Source: JANNAT01 sp031384605 (lineage in GTDB: Bacteria; Pseudomonadota; Alphaproteobacteria; Rhodobacterales; Rhodobacteraceae). Taken from it: a stretch of 64,000 nucleotides of DNA. Positions within the stretch are counted from its first letter, which is position 1; each line of letters starts with the position of its first letter. The notes beneath the pieces are model-generated. The model saw only the letters and a program-made list of their open reading frames with translations. It was not told the origin of the DNA and made no database searches. Shown piece after piece: positions 35,371-43,932 of this stretch. The DNA is taken from contig JANNAT010000050.1 of assembly GCA_031384605.1 (NCBI GenBank), positions 35,439 to 99,438 of the forward strand. The letters run 5' to 3'. The position numbers were made by a program, and so were the translations under genes.

Positions 35371-36393
35371 ATGCCGTCTATCGAATCAAACGCGCTTGAA
35401 CCCACCAAGGATGAGATTGTTCATCTGTCGGCAGGGGCCAAACTGATCCGGCTTATTCCGGTTTATGGGCTGGTTATTTTGATGTTCGGGCTGATTGTGC
35501 TGTTTTCCGTTTTGCTGCCGAATACCTTTCCTACGCTTTTGAACCTGCGCGCCATTTTGTCTGACAAAGCGATTATCGCAATGCTGTCTTTGGCCGCAAT
35601 GATCCCGATGGTGGCGGGGCGCATTGATTTGACTGTCGGCTATGGTATTGTGTTATGGCATATTTTGGCGATTTCATTGCAAACCATTTATGGGTTGCCC
35701 TGGCCTGTGACAGTGGCAATCGTTCTGGTTTTAGGCGCGATTGTTGGCGCGATGAACGGCTTTCTGGTTGAAGTTGCCAAGATTGACAGTTTCATCGCCA
35801 CGCTTGGCACCGGCACGGTTTTGTATTCGCTGGCACTTTGGCACACCGGCGGGCGGCAGATGGTGGGCGTGTTGCCGGACGGCTTTTATGCGCTGTCGGG
35901 CACGTTTGTTTTTGGCCTGCCGATCACAGCCTATTACGTGGTGGTAATCACCTTCGCGCTGTGGATCATTTTGGAATATACCCCCGTTGGCCGCTATCTT
36001 TATGCCATCGGCGCGAACCAGCGCGCGGCAGAGTTGAACGGCATTCCAACCCGCAAGTTCGTTGTGGGGGCTTTCGTTACCTCGGGGCTGTTAACTGCGC
36101 TGACAGGTGTGTTGTTGGCGTCAAAGTTGCGCATTGGGCAGGCATCGGTTGGCCTTGAATTCCTGCTGCCGGCTCTTGTTGGCGCTTTTCTGGGATCGAC
36201 CACCATCAAGCCGGGGCGCGTCAACGTTTGGGGCACCATCGTGGGCGTGATGATTTTGGCCGTGGGTATCTCCGGCATTCAGCAATTCGGCGGGTCCTTT
36301 TGGGTCGAGCCGATGTTTAACGGCCTGACGCTGCTGATTGCTATCGGCATCGCAGGCTATGCACAGCGCAAAAAGGGCGCTGCGAAGAAATAA
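35371..36393 (+). CDS. CUT2 sugar ABC transporter permease (RbsC type)
   Basis: A polytopic inner-membrane protein of 340 residues with about nine to ten helices. The family loop near residue 210 (YLYAIGANQRAAELNGI) is the coupling region that contacts the ATPase; AAMIPMVAGRIDLTVGYGI near residue 74 is the RbsC-type pore motif. It starts 9 bases after the ATPase stop and is followed by the binding protein gene. Confidence 0.92.
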   Translation: MPSIESNALEPTKDEIVHLSAGAKLIRLIPVYGLVILMFGLIVLFSVLLPNTFPTLLNLRAILSDKAIIAMLSLAAMIPMVAGRIDLTVGYGIVLWHILAISLQTIYGLPWPVTVAIVLVLGAIVGAMNGFLVEVAKIDSFIATLGTGTVLYSLALWHTGGRQMVGVLPDGFYALSGTFVFGLPITAYYVVVITFALWIILEYTPVGRYLYAIGANQRAAELNGIPTRKFVVGAFVTSGLLTALTGVLLASKLRIGQASVGLEFLLPALVGAFLGSTTIKPGRVNVWGTIVGVMILAVGISGIQQFGGSFWVEPMFNGLTLLIAIGIAGYAQRKKGAAKK

Positions 36394-36422
36394 CCAAAGA
36401 CAATCAAATGGGAGGACTACCT

Positions 36423-37478
36423 ATGTTAAAACGTAACTTTATGAAGGCATTGCTTGCCACCACAATGATCGTGGGCGTTGCCATGCCAACCTTCGCGCAA
36501 GACGCGGCGTTTGACGGGCCAACAACCGGCCCCGTCGCTGCCGAAGGCAAGACAATCGTCGTTCTGGCGGGCGATCTGAAAAATGGCGGCATCCTGGGCG
36601 TAACGACAGGCGTCGAAGAGGCGGCGGCCAAAATCGGCTGGACGGTTCGGGTTCTGGATGGTGCTGGTTCGGTTCAAAGCCGGACGGCTGCGTTTGGTCA
36701 GGCTATGGCTTTGCAGCCAAATGGCATTGTGATCAACGGCTTTGACGCGGTCGAACAGCAGGTCGCGATAGAGGCAGTGGCCGCTGCGGGCATTCCGATG
36801 GTGTCTTGGCATTCGGGGCCAAAAATTGGCTGCGATGCGCCGGGCGGCATTTTTGCCAACGTGTCTACGGATGCGATGACGGTGTCTGAAACCGCCGCGA
36901 AATGGGCGATGGGCGATGGCGGTGCAGCCGTTGGCGCGATCATCTTCACCGACTCGACCTATCAGATCGCCATCGACAAGGCCGACCGGATCAAGAAAAC
37001 CATCGAAGATATGGGCGGCACGGTGTTGGAATATGTCGATACACCCATCGCCGAAACGTCGACCCGCATGGGACCGCTGACCACCGCCCTGCTGCAAAAA
37101 TACGGGGAAAAGTGGACCCATTCACTGGCAATCAACGATCTGTATTTTGATTTCATGGGCCCGGCCCTTGCCGCCGCAGGCGTTGACGGCAAATCCAATC
37201 CCAAAGCAGGTTCGGCTGGGGATGGATCAGAGGCGGCGTTTCAGCGCATTCGGTCTGGTCAGTATCAGGCGATCACTGTGGCAGAGCCGTTGAACCTGCA
37301 AGGATGGCAGCTGGTGGATGAGTTGAACCGCGCCATTTCGGGGGAGGCGTGTTCAGGCTACATCACAGCCCCTGCATTGGTTACCGAAGCTGGTCTTGCG
37401 GCTGCAGGGGAAAGCAATTCGTTTGATCCGCAAAACGGATACCGCGACGCCTATGCCAAGATTTGGGGCAAGATGTAA
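36423..37478 (+). CDS. CUT2 periplasmic sugar-binding protein
   Basis: A periplasmic binding protein (type 1 fold) of 351 residues. The signal peptide MLKRNFMKALLATTMIVGVA ends before the TFA/QD site near residue 25. The mature protein starts with VVLAGDLKNGGILGVTTGVEEAA, like ribose/galactose binding proteins, and has GIVINGFDAVEQQVA and AGIPMVSWHSGP. The ATG at 36423 follows GGAGGA. A terminator follows, so the three-gene importer is one transcript. Ligand unknown. Confidence 0.9.
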   Translation: MLKRNFMKALLATTMIVGVAMPTFAQDAAFDGPTTGPVAAEGKTIVVLAGDLKNGGILGVTTGVEEAAAKIGWTVRVLDGAGSVQSRTAAFGQAMALQPNGIVINGFDAVEQQVAIEAVAAAGIPMVSWHSGPKIGCDAPGGIFANVSTDAMTVSETAAKWAMGDGGAAVGAIIFTDSTYQIAIDKADRIKKTIEDMGGTVLEYVDTPIAETSTRMGPLTTALLQKYGEKWTHSLAINDLYFDFMGPALAAAGVDGKSNPKAGSAGDGSEAAFQRIRSGQYQAITVAEPLNLQGWQLVDELNRAISGEACSGYITAPALVTEAGLAAAGESNSFDPQNGYRDAYAKIWGKM

Positions 37479-37499
37479 TACGTCCAGCAGACAATATTT

Positions 37500-37528
37500 G
37501 GGGTCCCGGGAAATCGGGGCCTCTTTTT
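37500..37528 (+). terminator. Intrinsic terminator after the CUT2 operon
   Basis: A stem of nine pairs, two or three of them G-T, is formed by 37500-37508 (GGGGTCCCG region) and 37515-37523 (CGGGGCCTC), with loop GGAAAT and a following CTTTTT tract. It lies 22 bases after the binding-protein stop. Confidence 0.8.
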
Positions 37529-37592
37529 CATTGGCAAATCCTGGTAACAACCAAAGCCAGCGCTGCCTATTGCCAACGCCGCGCCCCTGCGA

Positions 37593-37621
37593 AAATCGCA
37601 TCTTGTCCGAAGTTGCGATTT
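37593..37621 (-). terminator. Possible terminator after nagA
   Basis: AAATCGCA at 37593-37600 pairs perfectly with TGCGATTT at 37614-37621 around a 13-base loop. Read leftward it ends in TTTTC, a weak U tract. It lies about 85 bases past the nagA stop, so its role is uncertain. Confidence 0.4.
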
Positions 37622-37704
37622 GATGTCTGCCAGTCTTCGATGAACTGCAAAACAGGCATGTCGAAACACCGGATCCATGATGCGGTGTTCAAGTATGAGC
37701 AGGG

Positions 37705-38856
37705 TCAATACGGGGCTGCAGATTGCCTTTCGCCCGACTGCCAGACCGCTGCAAGCTGCCAGGCCGCATCCAAATGTATCATATGTGCAGCGCGTCCGGC
37801 GGCCAGATGACCGTAGGCATGCGATGCATTGATCACTGCTGCCGGGATCGACGTTGCCATAGCGATGGCCCGCGCAGGGCGCGCGCCCACCCGTTGCACC
37901 AGAACTTTCAACGCCTGCGGCAACGTCAGATCAGCACCCGCCAAGGTGCCATCCGACAGCGTAAGCCGACCCGCATTGCGGCGGATGATGCGGCCATTCA
38001 GAGTGATCTCTTGCAAATCGGATCCGGCAAACGCCATGCAATCCGAGATCAAAAATAGCCCCGTTGTCTTTGCGCCCAGCGCGATTCGAAGGGTTGCCGG
38101 GCTGACATGAATGCCATCAACGATCAGGCCTGCGGCGATGTCGCTGTCCAACACTGCACCCACAAGGCCGGCGTCGCGATTGCCAAGCTGGCTCATCGCG
38201 TTGAAAAGATGCGTGGCGCAGCGCGCGCCCGCCTTAATCGCCATCTGTGCTGTTTCATAGCTGCACTCCGAATGGCCAAGACTGACGATAACACCCGCGG
38301 CAGTCAAAGCCGAGATTTGTTCGCCGCTGACGCTTTCGGGAGATAAAGTCACCATCAAAACCGGCAGATTTTGGGCCGCTTCGCACAGCTGGGCCAGATC
38401 TTCGCCCGTCATTGGGCGGATTAATTCCGGATCATGCGCGCCTTTGCGCCGTGAATCCAGATGCGGCCCTTCCAGATGCAGGCCCAAAAAACCCGGAATC
38501 TGTCTACGGCTTGCCGCAACCGCAATCTTGATAAGTCGTGCTGTCGCGCTGGGCGTATCCGTGATCAGCGTCGGCAATATCCCCGCTGACCCCAGGCGCA
38601 GATGGGCGGCACAAATACGCTGCAGCGCGTCTAAGTCGGTGCCGGCATCCACCATCAGTCCCGCGCCACCGTTTGCCTGCAAGTCAATCAAAGCCGGGGC
38701 AAGGATGCCGCCACCAAGCACCACGCGATGTCCTTGCAAGTTGGGGTCATCGGGTTGCACGGCGGCAATCACTGCGCCGTCAAGAACAACAACATGGTCA
38801 TTAAGCAGTCGGATGCCATCAAAGATCTGGGCCCCGGAAAGGATCTGCATGCTCAT
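37705..38856 (-). CDS. nagA: N-acetylglucosamine-6-phosphate deacetylase
   Basis: A metal-dependent amidohydrolase of 383 residues that converts GlcNAc-6-phosphate to glucosamine-6-phosphate and acetate. Motifs are LAPALIDLQANGG near residue 53, LGLHLEGPHLDSRRKGAH near residue 123 (metal Glu), SLGHSECSYE near residue 191, ATHLFNAMSQL near residue 213 and the catalytic Asp in FLISDCMAFAG near residue 271. The last gene of a four-gene leftward operon; its start overlaps the SIS gene stop by ATGA. Confidence 0.93.
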   Translation of the reverse strand: MSMQILSGAQIFDGIRLLNDHVVVLDGAVIAAVQPDDPNLQGHRVVLGGGILAPALIDLQANGGAGLMVDAGTDLDALQRICAAHLRLGSAGILPTLITDTPSATARLIKIAVAASRRQIPGFLGLHLEGPHLDSRRKGAHDPELIRPMTGEDLAQLCEAAQNLPVLMVTLSPESVSGEQISALTAAGVIVSLGHSECSYETAQMAIKAGARCATHLFNAMSQLGNRDAGLVGAVLDSDIAAGLIVDGIHVSPATLRIALGAKTTGLFLISDCMAFAGSDLQEITLNGRIIRRNAGRLTLSDGTLAGADLTLPQALKVLVQRVGARPARAIAMATSIPAAVINASHAYGHLAAGRAAHMIHLDAAWQLAAVWQSGERQSAAPY

Positions 38857-39878
38857 AGCGTTTCGGTCACTTTGCGCAGGTGCGGCGGTGTGTCGGGATC
38901 ATAGCCCCGCCGCCGGGCCAGCGCCTCTATGAAACCATAAAAGCCAACGATCAGGGCAAGCGGTGCCACAAGCGGATGCAGACCAGATACCGATGGCAAG
39001 GTTGTCGCAGCTTTTGCAGCAGAACCGGTCAGGAAAACGTCTGCCCCTTGACTTGCCAGCCGCTCGGCCGTGGCCACCAGTTGTGGCAAAGCCGCATCGT
39101 CGACCCCCAATGCGAAAATTGGAAAACTGGCCTGAACGATAGCTGCCGGTCCGTGCAGCACTTCGGCCGCTGAATAGGCTTCGGCATGCAACCCGCAGGT
39201 TTCTTTGAATTTAAGCGCCGCTTCGTTTGCGATGGCAACCGACGGCCCGCGCCCCAGCACATACAGGGATTGCGCATGGGCCAGCCTTTCGGCAAGGGGT
39301 GACCAATCCAAAGTCAGGGCTTGATCGAACGCCTCTGGCAGGCCCGCAACTGCCGCCCGCAATGCGCTGTCTTCGCGCCATTCGGCCAGCAATGACAGGC
39401 CAGCAAGCGCAGATGTCACAAAGGTTTTGGTCGCCGCAACACTTTGTTCAACCCCGGCCCGCAGGGGCAGGCAATGGTCGGATACTGCCGCCATCGGCGC
39501 GTCTGCAAAATTGGTAATGGCGATCGTCAGGGCACCTGACGCACCTGCAGAGCGCATCATTTCTACGATATCCGGGCTGCGCCCTGACTGTGAGATGCCA
39601 ATGCAGGCCGCGCCGCCAAGCCGCAATGACGCGCCATAAATTGACGCGATTGACGGCCCTACCGACGCCACGGGCACACCAGCCGCCAGTTCAATACAAT
39701 ATTTCAAATAGGTTGCGGCGTGGTCTGAAGACCCCCGTGCAACAGTCACAATCAGGCCTGGATCACGTTGGCGCAGGGCAGCCGCCGTCGCCAAAACCGC
39801 CGGTCTGGACTCGGTCAGGAACCGCACCGCCGCCGATGGAATCTCGGCCACTTCTTTGGCCATAAAGCTTTGGGTCAA
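38853..39878 (-). CDS. SIS-domain glucosamine-6-phosphate deaminase (NagB-II type)
   Basis: A 341-residue protein with two sugar-isomerase (SIS) domains, like the isomerase half of GlmS but without the glutaminase domain. Landmarks are TVARGSSDHAATYLKY near residue 46, GISQSGRSPDIVEM near residue 93, VAATKTFVTSALAG near residue 145 and ALKFKETCGLHAEAYSA near residue 222. In an operon with NagA it most likely makes fructose-6-phosphate and ammonia from glucosamine-6-phosphate, replacing the classical NagB. Overlaps both neighbours by 4 bases. Confidence 0.88.
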   Translation of the reverse strand: MTQSFMAKEVAEIPSAAVRFLTESRPAVLATAAALRQRDPGLIVTVARGSSDHAATYLKYCIELAAGVPVASVGPSIASIYGASLRLGGAACIGISQSGRSPDIVEMMRSAGASGALTIAITNFADAPMAAVSDHCLPLRAGVEQSVAATKTFVTSALAGLSLLAEWREDSALRAAVAGLPEAFDQALTLDWSPLAERLAHAQSLYVLGRGPSVAIANEAALKFKETCGLHAEAYSAAEVLHGPAAIVQASFPIFALGVDDAALPQLVATAERLASQGADVFLTGSAAKAATTLPSVSGLHPLVAPLALIVGFYGFIEALARRRGYDPDTPPHLRKVTETL

Positions 39879-40645
39879 TCGGTATTCCTTTCGCCATCTT
39901 GCGCAAGTTTCAATTCAACCGCAAAATCATAAGCGTCGCCGCGATAAATGGATCTGGTAAACTCTACCACGCGGCCTGACGGCAGGTAGGAAATCCGCTC
40001 TATCTTCAGGCTTGCGGCCCCCAGATTGACCCCAAGCAGTTCGGCATCTTGTAAACCAAGATTGGCCGCTGAAATGCGTTGCACCGCGCGGACGGGCCTT
40101 AATCCGCGTTCTTGCAACGTTGCATACAGCGAGGTTGTCACGGATTCGGGGTCAGGCAAAAGGGCTGCGGACAAGGCGGCGCGTTCAATTGCCAACGGTT
40201 GACCGCCGCTGCACCGCACACGCTCCAGCCGGGCAACGCGGTCATCGGACCCAAGGCCAAGCGCCATCACTTCTTCTGGGGCGGGCAAGAACAAGGCGCG
40301 GCAAATCCATCTGGATTCAGCCACTTTTCCACGCCGTGCCATATCGTCTGTGAAAGACGTAAGTTGCGACAAAGCCTGCTCAAGTTTGACGACGCGTTGG
40401 GCCACGAAGGTGCCCGATCCGCGCCGCTGCACCAATTCACCAGAGGTGACCAAAGACTGAATCGCTTTGCGGACAGTTACCCGCGAAAGTCCGGACATCA
40501 TCGCAAGATCCCGTTCCGGCGGCAGGCTGTTACCGGCAGAAAGGCGGCCGGATGCGATGCCTTCAACGATCCGGCGATGCAGTTGAAGATAAAGCGGGCC
40601 TGACCCAGCTTTGACAAATTGTTCAGGCGAAAACATCTCGATCAT
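39875..40645 (-). CDS. GntR/HutC-family regulator of amino-sugar genes
   Basis: A 256-residue HutC-subfamily GntR regulator. The winged helix has PLYLQLHRRIVEGIASG, SLPPERDLAMMSGLSRVTVRKA and GSGTFVAQR in the first 85 residues, then a UTRA effector domain (FLPAPEEVMALGLG, ARLERVRCSGGQPLAIER). The start at 40645 (MIEMFSPEQF) makes an ATGA overlap with the kinase stop. The likely effector is a phosphorylated amino sugar. Candidate operators are the AATACCAA repeats between the kinase and murQ. Confidence 0.9.
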   Translation of the reverse strand: MIEMFSPEQFVKAGSGPLYLQLHRRIVEGIASGRLSAGNSLPPERDLAMMSGLSRVTVRKAIQSLVTSGELVQRRGSGTFVAQRVVKLEQALSQLTSFTDDMARRGKVAESRWICRALFLPAPEEVMALGLGSDDRVARLERVRCSGGQPLAIERAALSAALLPDPESVTTSLYATLQERGLRPVRAVQRISAANLGLQDAELLGVNLGAASLKIERISYLPSGRVVEFTRSIYRGDAYDFAVELKLAQDGERNTD

Positions 40646-41499
40646 ACGAAAGCCCCGTCTTGGCGCGCCAGCCACAAAGCCCCATCAAGGCCAGTGCCCA
40701 AAGCGGGGCGGATTTCCCATCGACAATGAAATCGTTTGGCAAAATGGGCGCCAAGACCGCCCAAAAATACCACCGGAACAGCCGTTTCAGGCTGTAACAA
40801 CGTGATTGCCGCTGCGATGTCGGCCTCGGCTGCAGCCATCACTGCGCAGGCGGCCGGATCATCCGAGCCAATGATCTGGCGTGCAAACCGGGCATAATCA
40901 CCCGGGCGGGCGGTAGAGCCGAATGCCATCACGCCATCTTCACCGCCAAGTTCTTTCAAAATGGATTGCATCAAGGGGGTAACGTCGGCAAAGCCATCGA
41001 CGGCGCGCAAACTTGCCGCTAAAAACGCCCGGCCAAGCCATGCGCCACTGCCTTCATCGCCCAATGCCAGCCCGCGTCCGCCGATCCGGCGCACGCCACC
41101 GCGCGACTGACGCGCGAACACCGATCCTGTGCCGATCGCTGCAACGATACCATCGGCATCGCGCAACGCACCCTTCAATGCCGTGATTGCATCTGTTTCC
41201 ACCCGTAGCTTTGTAAACGGTAATCCCGCGCGAAGCTGTGTCACACATGCAGGAATATTCGCCCCGGCAAGCCCCATTGCAACGTGCAAGTCAGGCATCT
41301 TTGCTGCAACGGCAGCTGACCCAACGCATTGGGCCAACACATCGTTGGCCAAGGCAAGAATATTGGCCAACGCGGCTTTGGGGTCAGAGGCAATATTGGC
41401 AGCACCGCCTTCGGCTTGTGCCAAGATCACGCCGTCCTGATCGGCCAATGCCCCCCGACATCCCGTTCCGCCCCCATCTATTCCCAGAAAAAGCCGCAT
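40642..41499 (-). CDS. BadF/BadG-type N-acetyl amino-sugar kinase
   Basis: An ASKHA-fold kinase of 285 residues in the BadF/BadG/BcrA/BcrD group that includes GlcNAc kinases and the clostridial MurNAc/GlcNAc kinase MurK. The phosphate-1 loop is FLGIDGGGTGCRGALAD at the N terminus, phosphate-2 is VAAIGTGSVFARQ near residue 114, followed by GGRGLALGDEGSGAWLG. The adenosine region is VVFLGGLGAHFAKRF near residue 245. It supplies the 6-phosphates used by NagA and the SIS deaminase and, if it accepts MurNAc, by the divergent MurQ. ATG at 41499. Confidence 0.87.
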   Translation of the reverse strand: MRLFLGIDGGGTGCRGALADQDGVILAQAEGGAANIASDPKAALANILALANDVLAQCVGSAAVAAKMPDLHVAMGLAGANIPACVTQLRAGLPFTKLRVETDAITALKGALRDADGIVAAIGTGSVFARQSRGGVRRIGGRGLALGDEGSGAWLGRAFLAASLRAVDGFADVTPLMQSILKELGGEDGVMAFGSTARPGDYARFARQIIGSDDPAACAVMAAAEADIAAAITLLQPETAVPVVFLGGLGAHFAKRFHCRWEIRPALGTGLDGALWLARQDGAFV

Positions 41500-41521
41500 G
41501 GTGATTCCTTTGTTGATCAAG

Positions 41522-41541
41522 AATACCAAAGCAATACCAAA
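41522..41541. promoter_or_regulatory. Tandem AATACCAAA half-sites near the kinase gene
   Basis: AATACCAAA occurs at 41522-41530 and again at 41533-41541, exactly 11 bases apart, 23 bases upstream of the kinase start. Inverted copies lie at 41643-41661 next to murQ. Probably operator sites of the GntR-type regulator encoded in the operon. Confidence 0.6.
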
Positions 41542-41642
41542 TTGGAAGAGGTATCTGGTGAATCGCCAAAAATGCTTTTAAATCCAAAGATTACGGGATC
41601 TTTGCTTTGCAAAAATGGAAAGGTATGGATGATACTTTACAA

Positions 41643-41661
41643 TTGGTATTATTTTGGCATT
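41643..41661. promoter_or_regulatory. Tandem TTGGTATT half-sites near murQ
   Basis: TTGGTATT at 41643-41650 and TTGGCATT at 41654-41661 are reverse-complement copies of the AATACCAA repeats, again 11 bases apart, 24 bases before the murQ start. The two pairs make the divergent control region symmetric. Confidence 0.6.
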
Positions 41662-41684
41662 ATGTATTTGTGTGGGGGAATCAG

Positions 41685-42581
41685 ATGCCAGACCGATCAA
41701 CTGAATCGCTTCATCCAGGTTCGGTCGGGCTTCACGCGGCTGCGACGCAAGATGTGTTTGTGCGCCTTTTGAATGCGCAGATTGCGGCTGTTGGTTCGGT
41801 TCGTGCCGCTTTGCCATCATTAGAGGCCGCTGCAGAAGCGGGGGCGGGTGCGCTGCACAACGGTTGCAAGCTGGGGTATGCTGGGGCCGGGTCGTCTGGT
41901 CTTATGGCAATGGCCGATTGTCTGGAATTATGGGGCACCTTTGGCATCCCGGTTGACCGCACGCCAATGCTGTTTGCGGGTGGCAGTGCTGCCCTGCTGC
42001 ACATGCAAGGCGCGGTTGAAGATGATCCGGCCCAAGCCCTTCCAGATATCGCACGCGCGAATTTGGGCCGTGGCGATCTGGTGATCTGCGTTTCTGCGTC
42101 TGGCGGAACGCCTTATACTTTGGCAGTGGCGCATGGCGCAAAGGCTGCCGGAGCGGGCGTTATTGCCCTGTCAAACGTGGCCGGATCGGCGTTGTTGACC
42201 ATGGCCGATTTTCCCGTTCTTTTGGATACAGGGCCCGAGGTTCTGGCGGGATCAACGCGAATGGGCGCGGCTTCGGCGCAAAAGGTGGCGTTGAATATGC
42301 TGTCGGTTTTGGTCGGTATTCGGCTTGGCCATGTCTATGACGGCTACATGGTGAATGTCGTTGCCGACAATGCCAAGCTGATTGACCGTGCGGCGCGCAT
42401 TGTTGCGGCGGTATCGCTTCAAGATCTTGCGGCCTCGCGTCTGGCGCTGGCTGCCAGCGGCGGTGCGGTAAAGCCTGCAATATTAATCGCGCTTGGGGCC
42501 AGCCCTGCGCAAGCCTTGACAAGGTTGAAGGCCAGCGGTGGGCGTTTGTCTGCTGCGCTGAACGAAAATCTGGCGACTTAA
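41685..42581 (+). CDS. MurQ-like N-acetylmuramic acid 6-phosphate etherase (divergent)
   Basis: A SIS-domain protein of 298 residues, best placed with MurQ, which cleaves the lactyl ether of MurNAc-6-phosphate to GlcNAc-6-phosphate. The phosphate loop is YAGAGSSG near residue 65; Glu81 in ADCLELWGTFG aligns with catalytic Glu83 of E. coli MurQ. VSASGGTPYTL, STRMGAASAQKVALNML and the VNVVADNAKLIDRAARI stretch follow the MurQ order. Two usual residues differ: GAGTSGR is GAGSSGL here, and the STR(L/M)K lysine is Gly. The start at 41685 follows GGGGGA. Substrate may therefore differ from MurNAc-6-phosphate. Confidence 0.8.
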   Translation: MPDRSTESLHPGSVGLHAAATQDVFVRLLNAQIAAVGSVRAALPSLEAAAEAGAGALHNGCKLGYAGAGSSGLMAMADCLELWGTFGIPVDRTPMLFAGGSAALLHMQGAVEDDPAQALPDIARANLGRGDLVICVSASGGTPYTLAVAHGAKAAGAGVIALSNVAGSALLTMADFPVLLDTGPEVLAGSTRMGAASAQKVALNMLSVLVGIRLGHVYDGYMVNVVADNAKLIDRAARIVAAVSLQDLAASRLALAASGGAVKPAILIALGASPAQALTRLKASGGRLSAALNENLAT

Positions 42582-42619
42582 ATCAACCGGGTGAAATGCC
42601 CGCCAATAGGGAGATGACG

Positions 42620-43873
42620 ATGACTATTAAAACCCTGCGTATCGCCTTTCTGACCAGCACTTTGCTGGCGGGCATGGCCCATGCCGAAGACGTGACGATT
42701 ACCATCGAATCCTGGCGCAACGACGATCTTGCGATCTGGCAAGACAAGATCATTCCGGCGTTCGAGGCGCAAAATCCCGGCATCAAAGTGCTGTTCACAC
42801 CGTCGGCACCTGCGGAATACAACGCCGTGCTGAATTCCAAAATGGATGCCGGTTCTGCCGGTGACATGATCACATGTCGCCCGTTTGATGCCTCACTGGA
42901 ACTTTACAACAAGGGGCAGCTTGCGGATCTGTCGTCGCTTGCTGCGATGGCCAATTTCTCGCCCGTGGCCAAATCGGCCTGGCAAACCGATGATGCGTCA
43001 GCCACATTCTGCGTGCCGATGGCAAGCGTAATCCACGGCTTTATCTATAACAAAGATGCGTTTGACGCGCTGGGCATTGCCGTGCCCGCGACCGAAGCTG
43101 AATTCTTTGCAGCACTCGACAAGATCAAGGCGGACGGCACCTATATTCCAATGGCGATGGGCACCAATGACCAATGGGAAGCCGCAACCATGGGATATAA
43201 CAATATCGGCCCGAATTACTGGAAGGGCGAAGAAGGCCGTCTGGCGCTGATCAAGGGCGAGCAAAAGCTGACCGATCCGCAGTGGGTTGCCCCCTATGCG
43301 ACGCTGGCCAAGTGGAAAGATTATCTGGGCGACGGGTTCGAAGCGCAGACTTACCCCGACAGCCAGAACTTATTCACATTGGGTCGTGCGGCGGTTTATC
43401 CGGCAGGTTCATGGGAAATCTCAGGCTTTAACACCCAAGCCACCTTCAAGATGGGGGCCTTCCCACCTCCGGTGCAAAACGCGGGCGACACTTGCTATAT
43501 TTCGGATCATACCGATATCGCTTTGGGCATGAACGCAAAATCGGCGCATCCTGATGAGACGAAGAAGTTCCTGGAATGGGTGGGCTCGGCTGAATTTGCG
43601 ACGCTTTACGCCAATTCTTTGCCGGGCTTTTTCTCCCTCAACTCTGCCCCGGTTGCGATGGAAGACCCGCTTGCCCAAGAGTTTGTGTCTTGGCGCGATA
43701 AGTGCCAATCCTCGATCCGGTCAACCTATCAGATCTTGTCGCGCGGCATGCCGAACCTTGAAACCGAAACATGGAACGCCTCGGTGAATGCAATCAAGGG
43801 CACCGAGACGCCCGAGGCTGCGGGCGCGCGGCTGCAAGAGGGGCTTGCCTCTTGGTATGAACCGCAAAAGTGA
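42620..43873 (+). CDS. CUT1 sugar ABC transporter, periplasmic binding protein
   Basis: A 417-residue extracellular solute-binding protein of the maltose/sn-glycerol-phosphate class. The signal peptide MTIKTLRIAFLTSTLLAGMA ends before the AHA/ED site near residue 23; the mature part opens VTITIESWRNDDLAIWQDKI. Of the two close ATGs (42614 and 42620), 42620 has AGGGAG at a 6-base spacing. It follows the MurQ-like gene in one operon, so the ligand is probably an amino sugar or a muropeptide-derived sugar. Confidence 0.9.
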   Translation: MTIKTLRIAFLTSTLLAGMAHAEDVTITIESWRNDDLAIWQDKIIPAFEAQNPGIKVLFTPSAPAEYNAVLNSKMDAGSAGDMITCRPFDASLELYNKGQLADLSSLAAMANFSPVAKSAWQTDDASATFCVPMASVIHGFIYNKDAFDALGIAVPATEAEFFAALDKIKADGTYIPMAMGTNDQWEAATMGYNNIGPNYWKGEEGRLALIKGEQKLTDPQWVAPYATLAKWKDYLGDGFEAQTYPDSQNLFTLGRAAVYPAGSWEISGFNTQATFKMGAFPPPVQNAGDTCYISDHTDIALGMNAKSAHPDETKKFLEWVGSAEFATLYANSLPGFFSLNSAPVAMEDPLAQEFVSWRDKCQSSIRSTYQILSRGMPNLETETWNASVNAIKGTETPEAAGARLQEGLASWYEPQK

Positions 43874-43932
43874 TCTGTTCCGGCGGCCCTGATCACCGGG
43901 GCCGCCACCCTTTTCCAAAATCGGAGGCTGCG

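Noticed and set aside
41522..41661. Short direct repeats as a CRISPR array or mobile-element end
   Set aside because: Only two 9-base copies on each side, no spacers, no transposase or cas gene; they fit operator half-sites.
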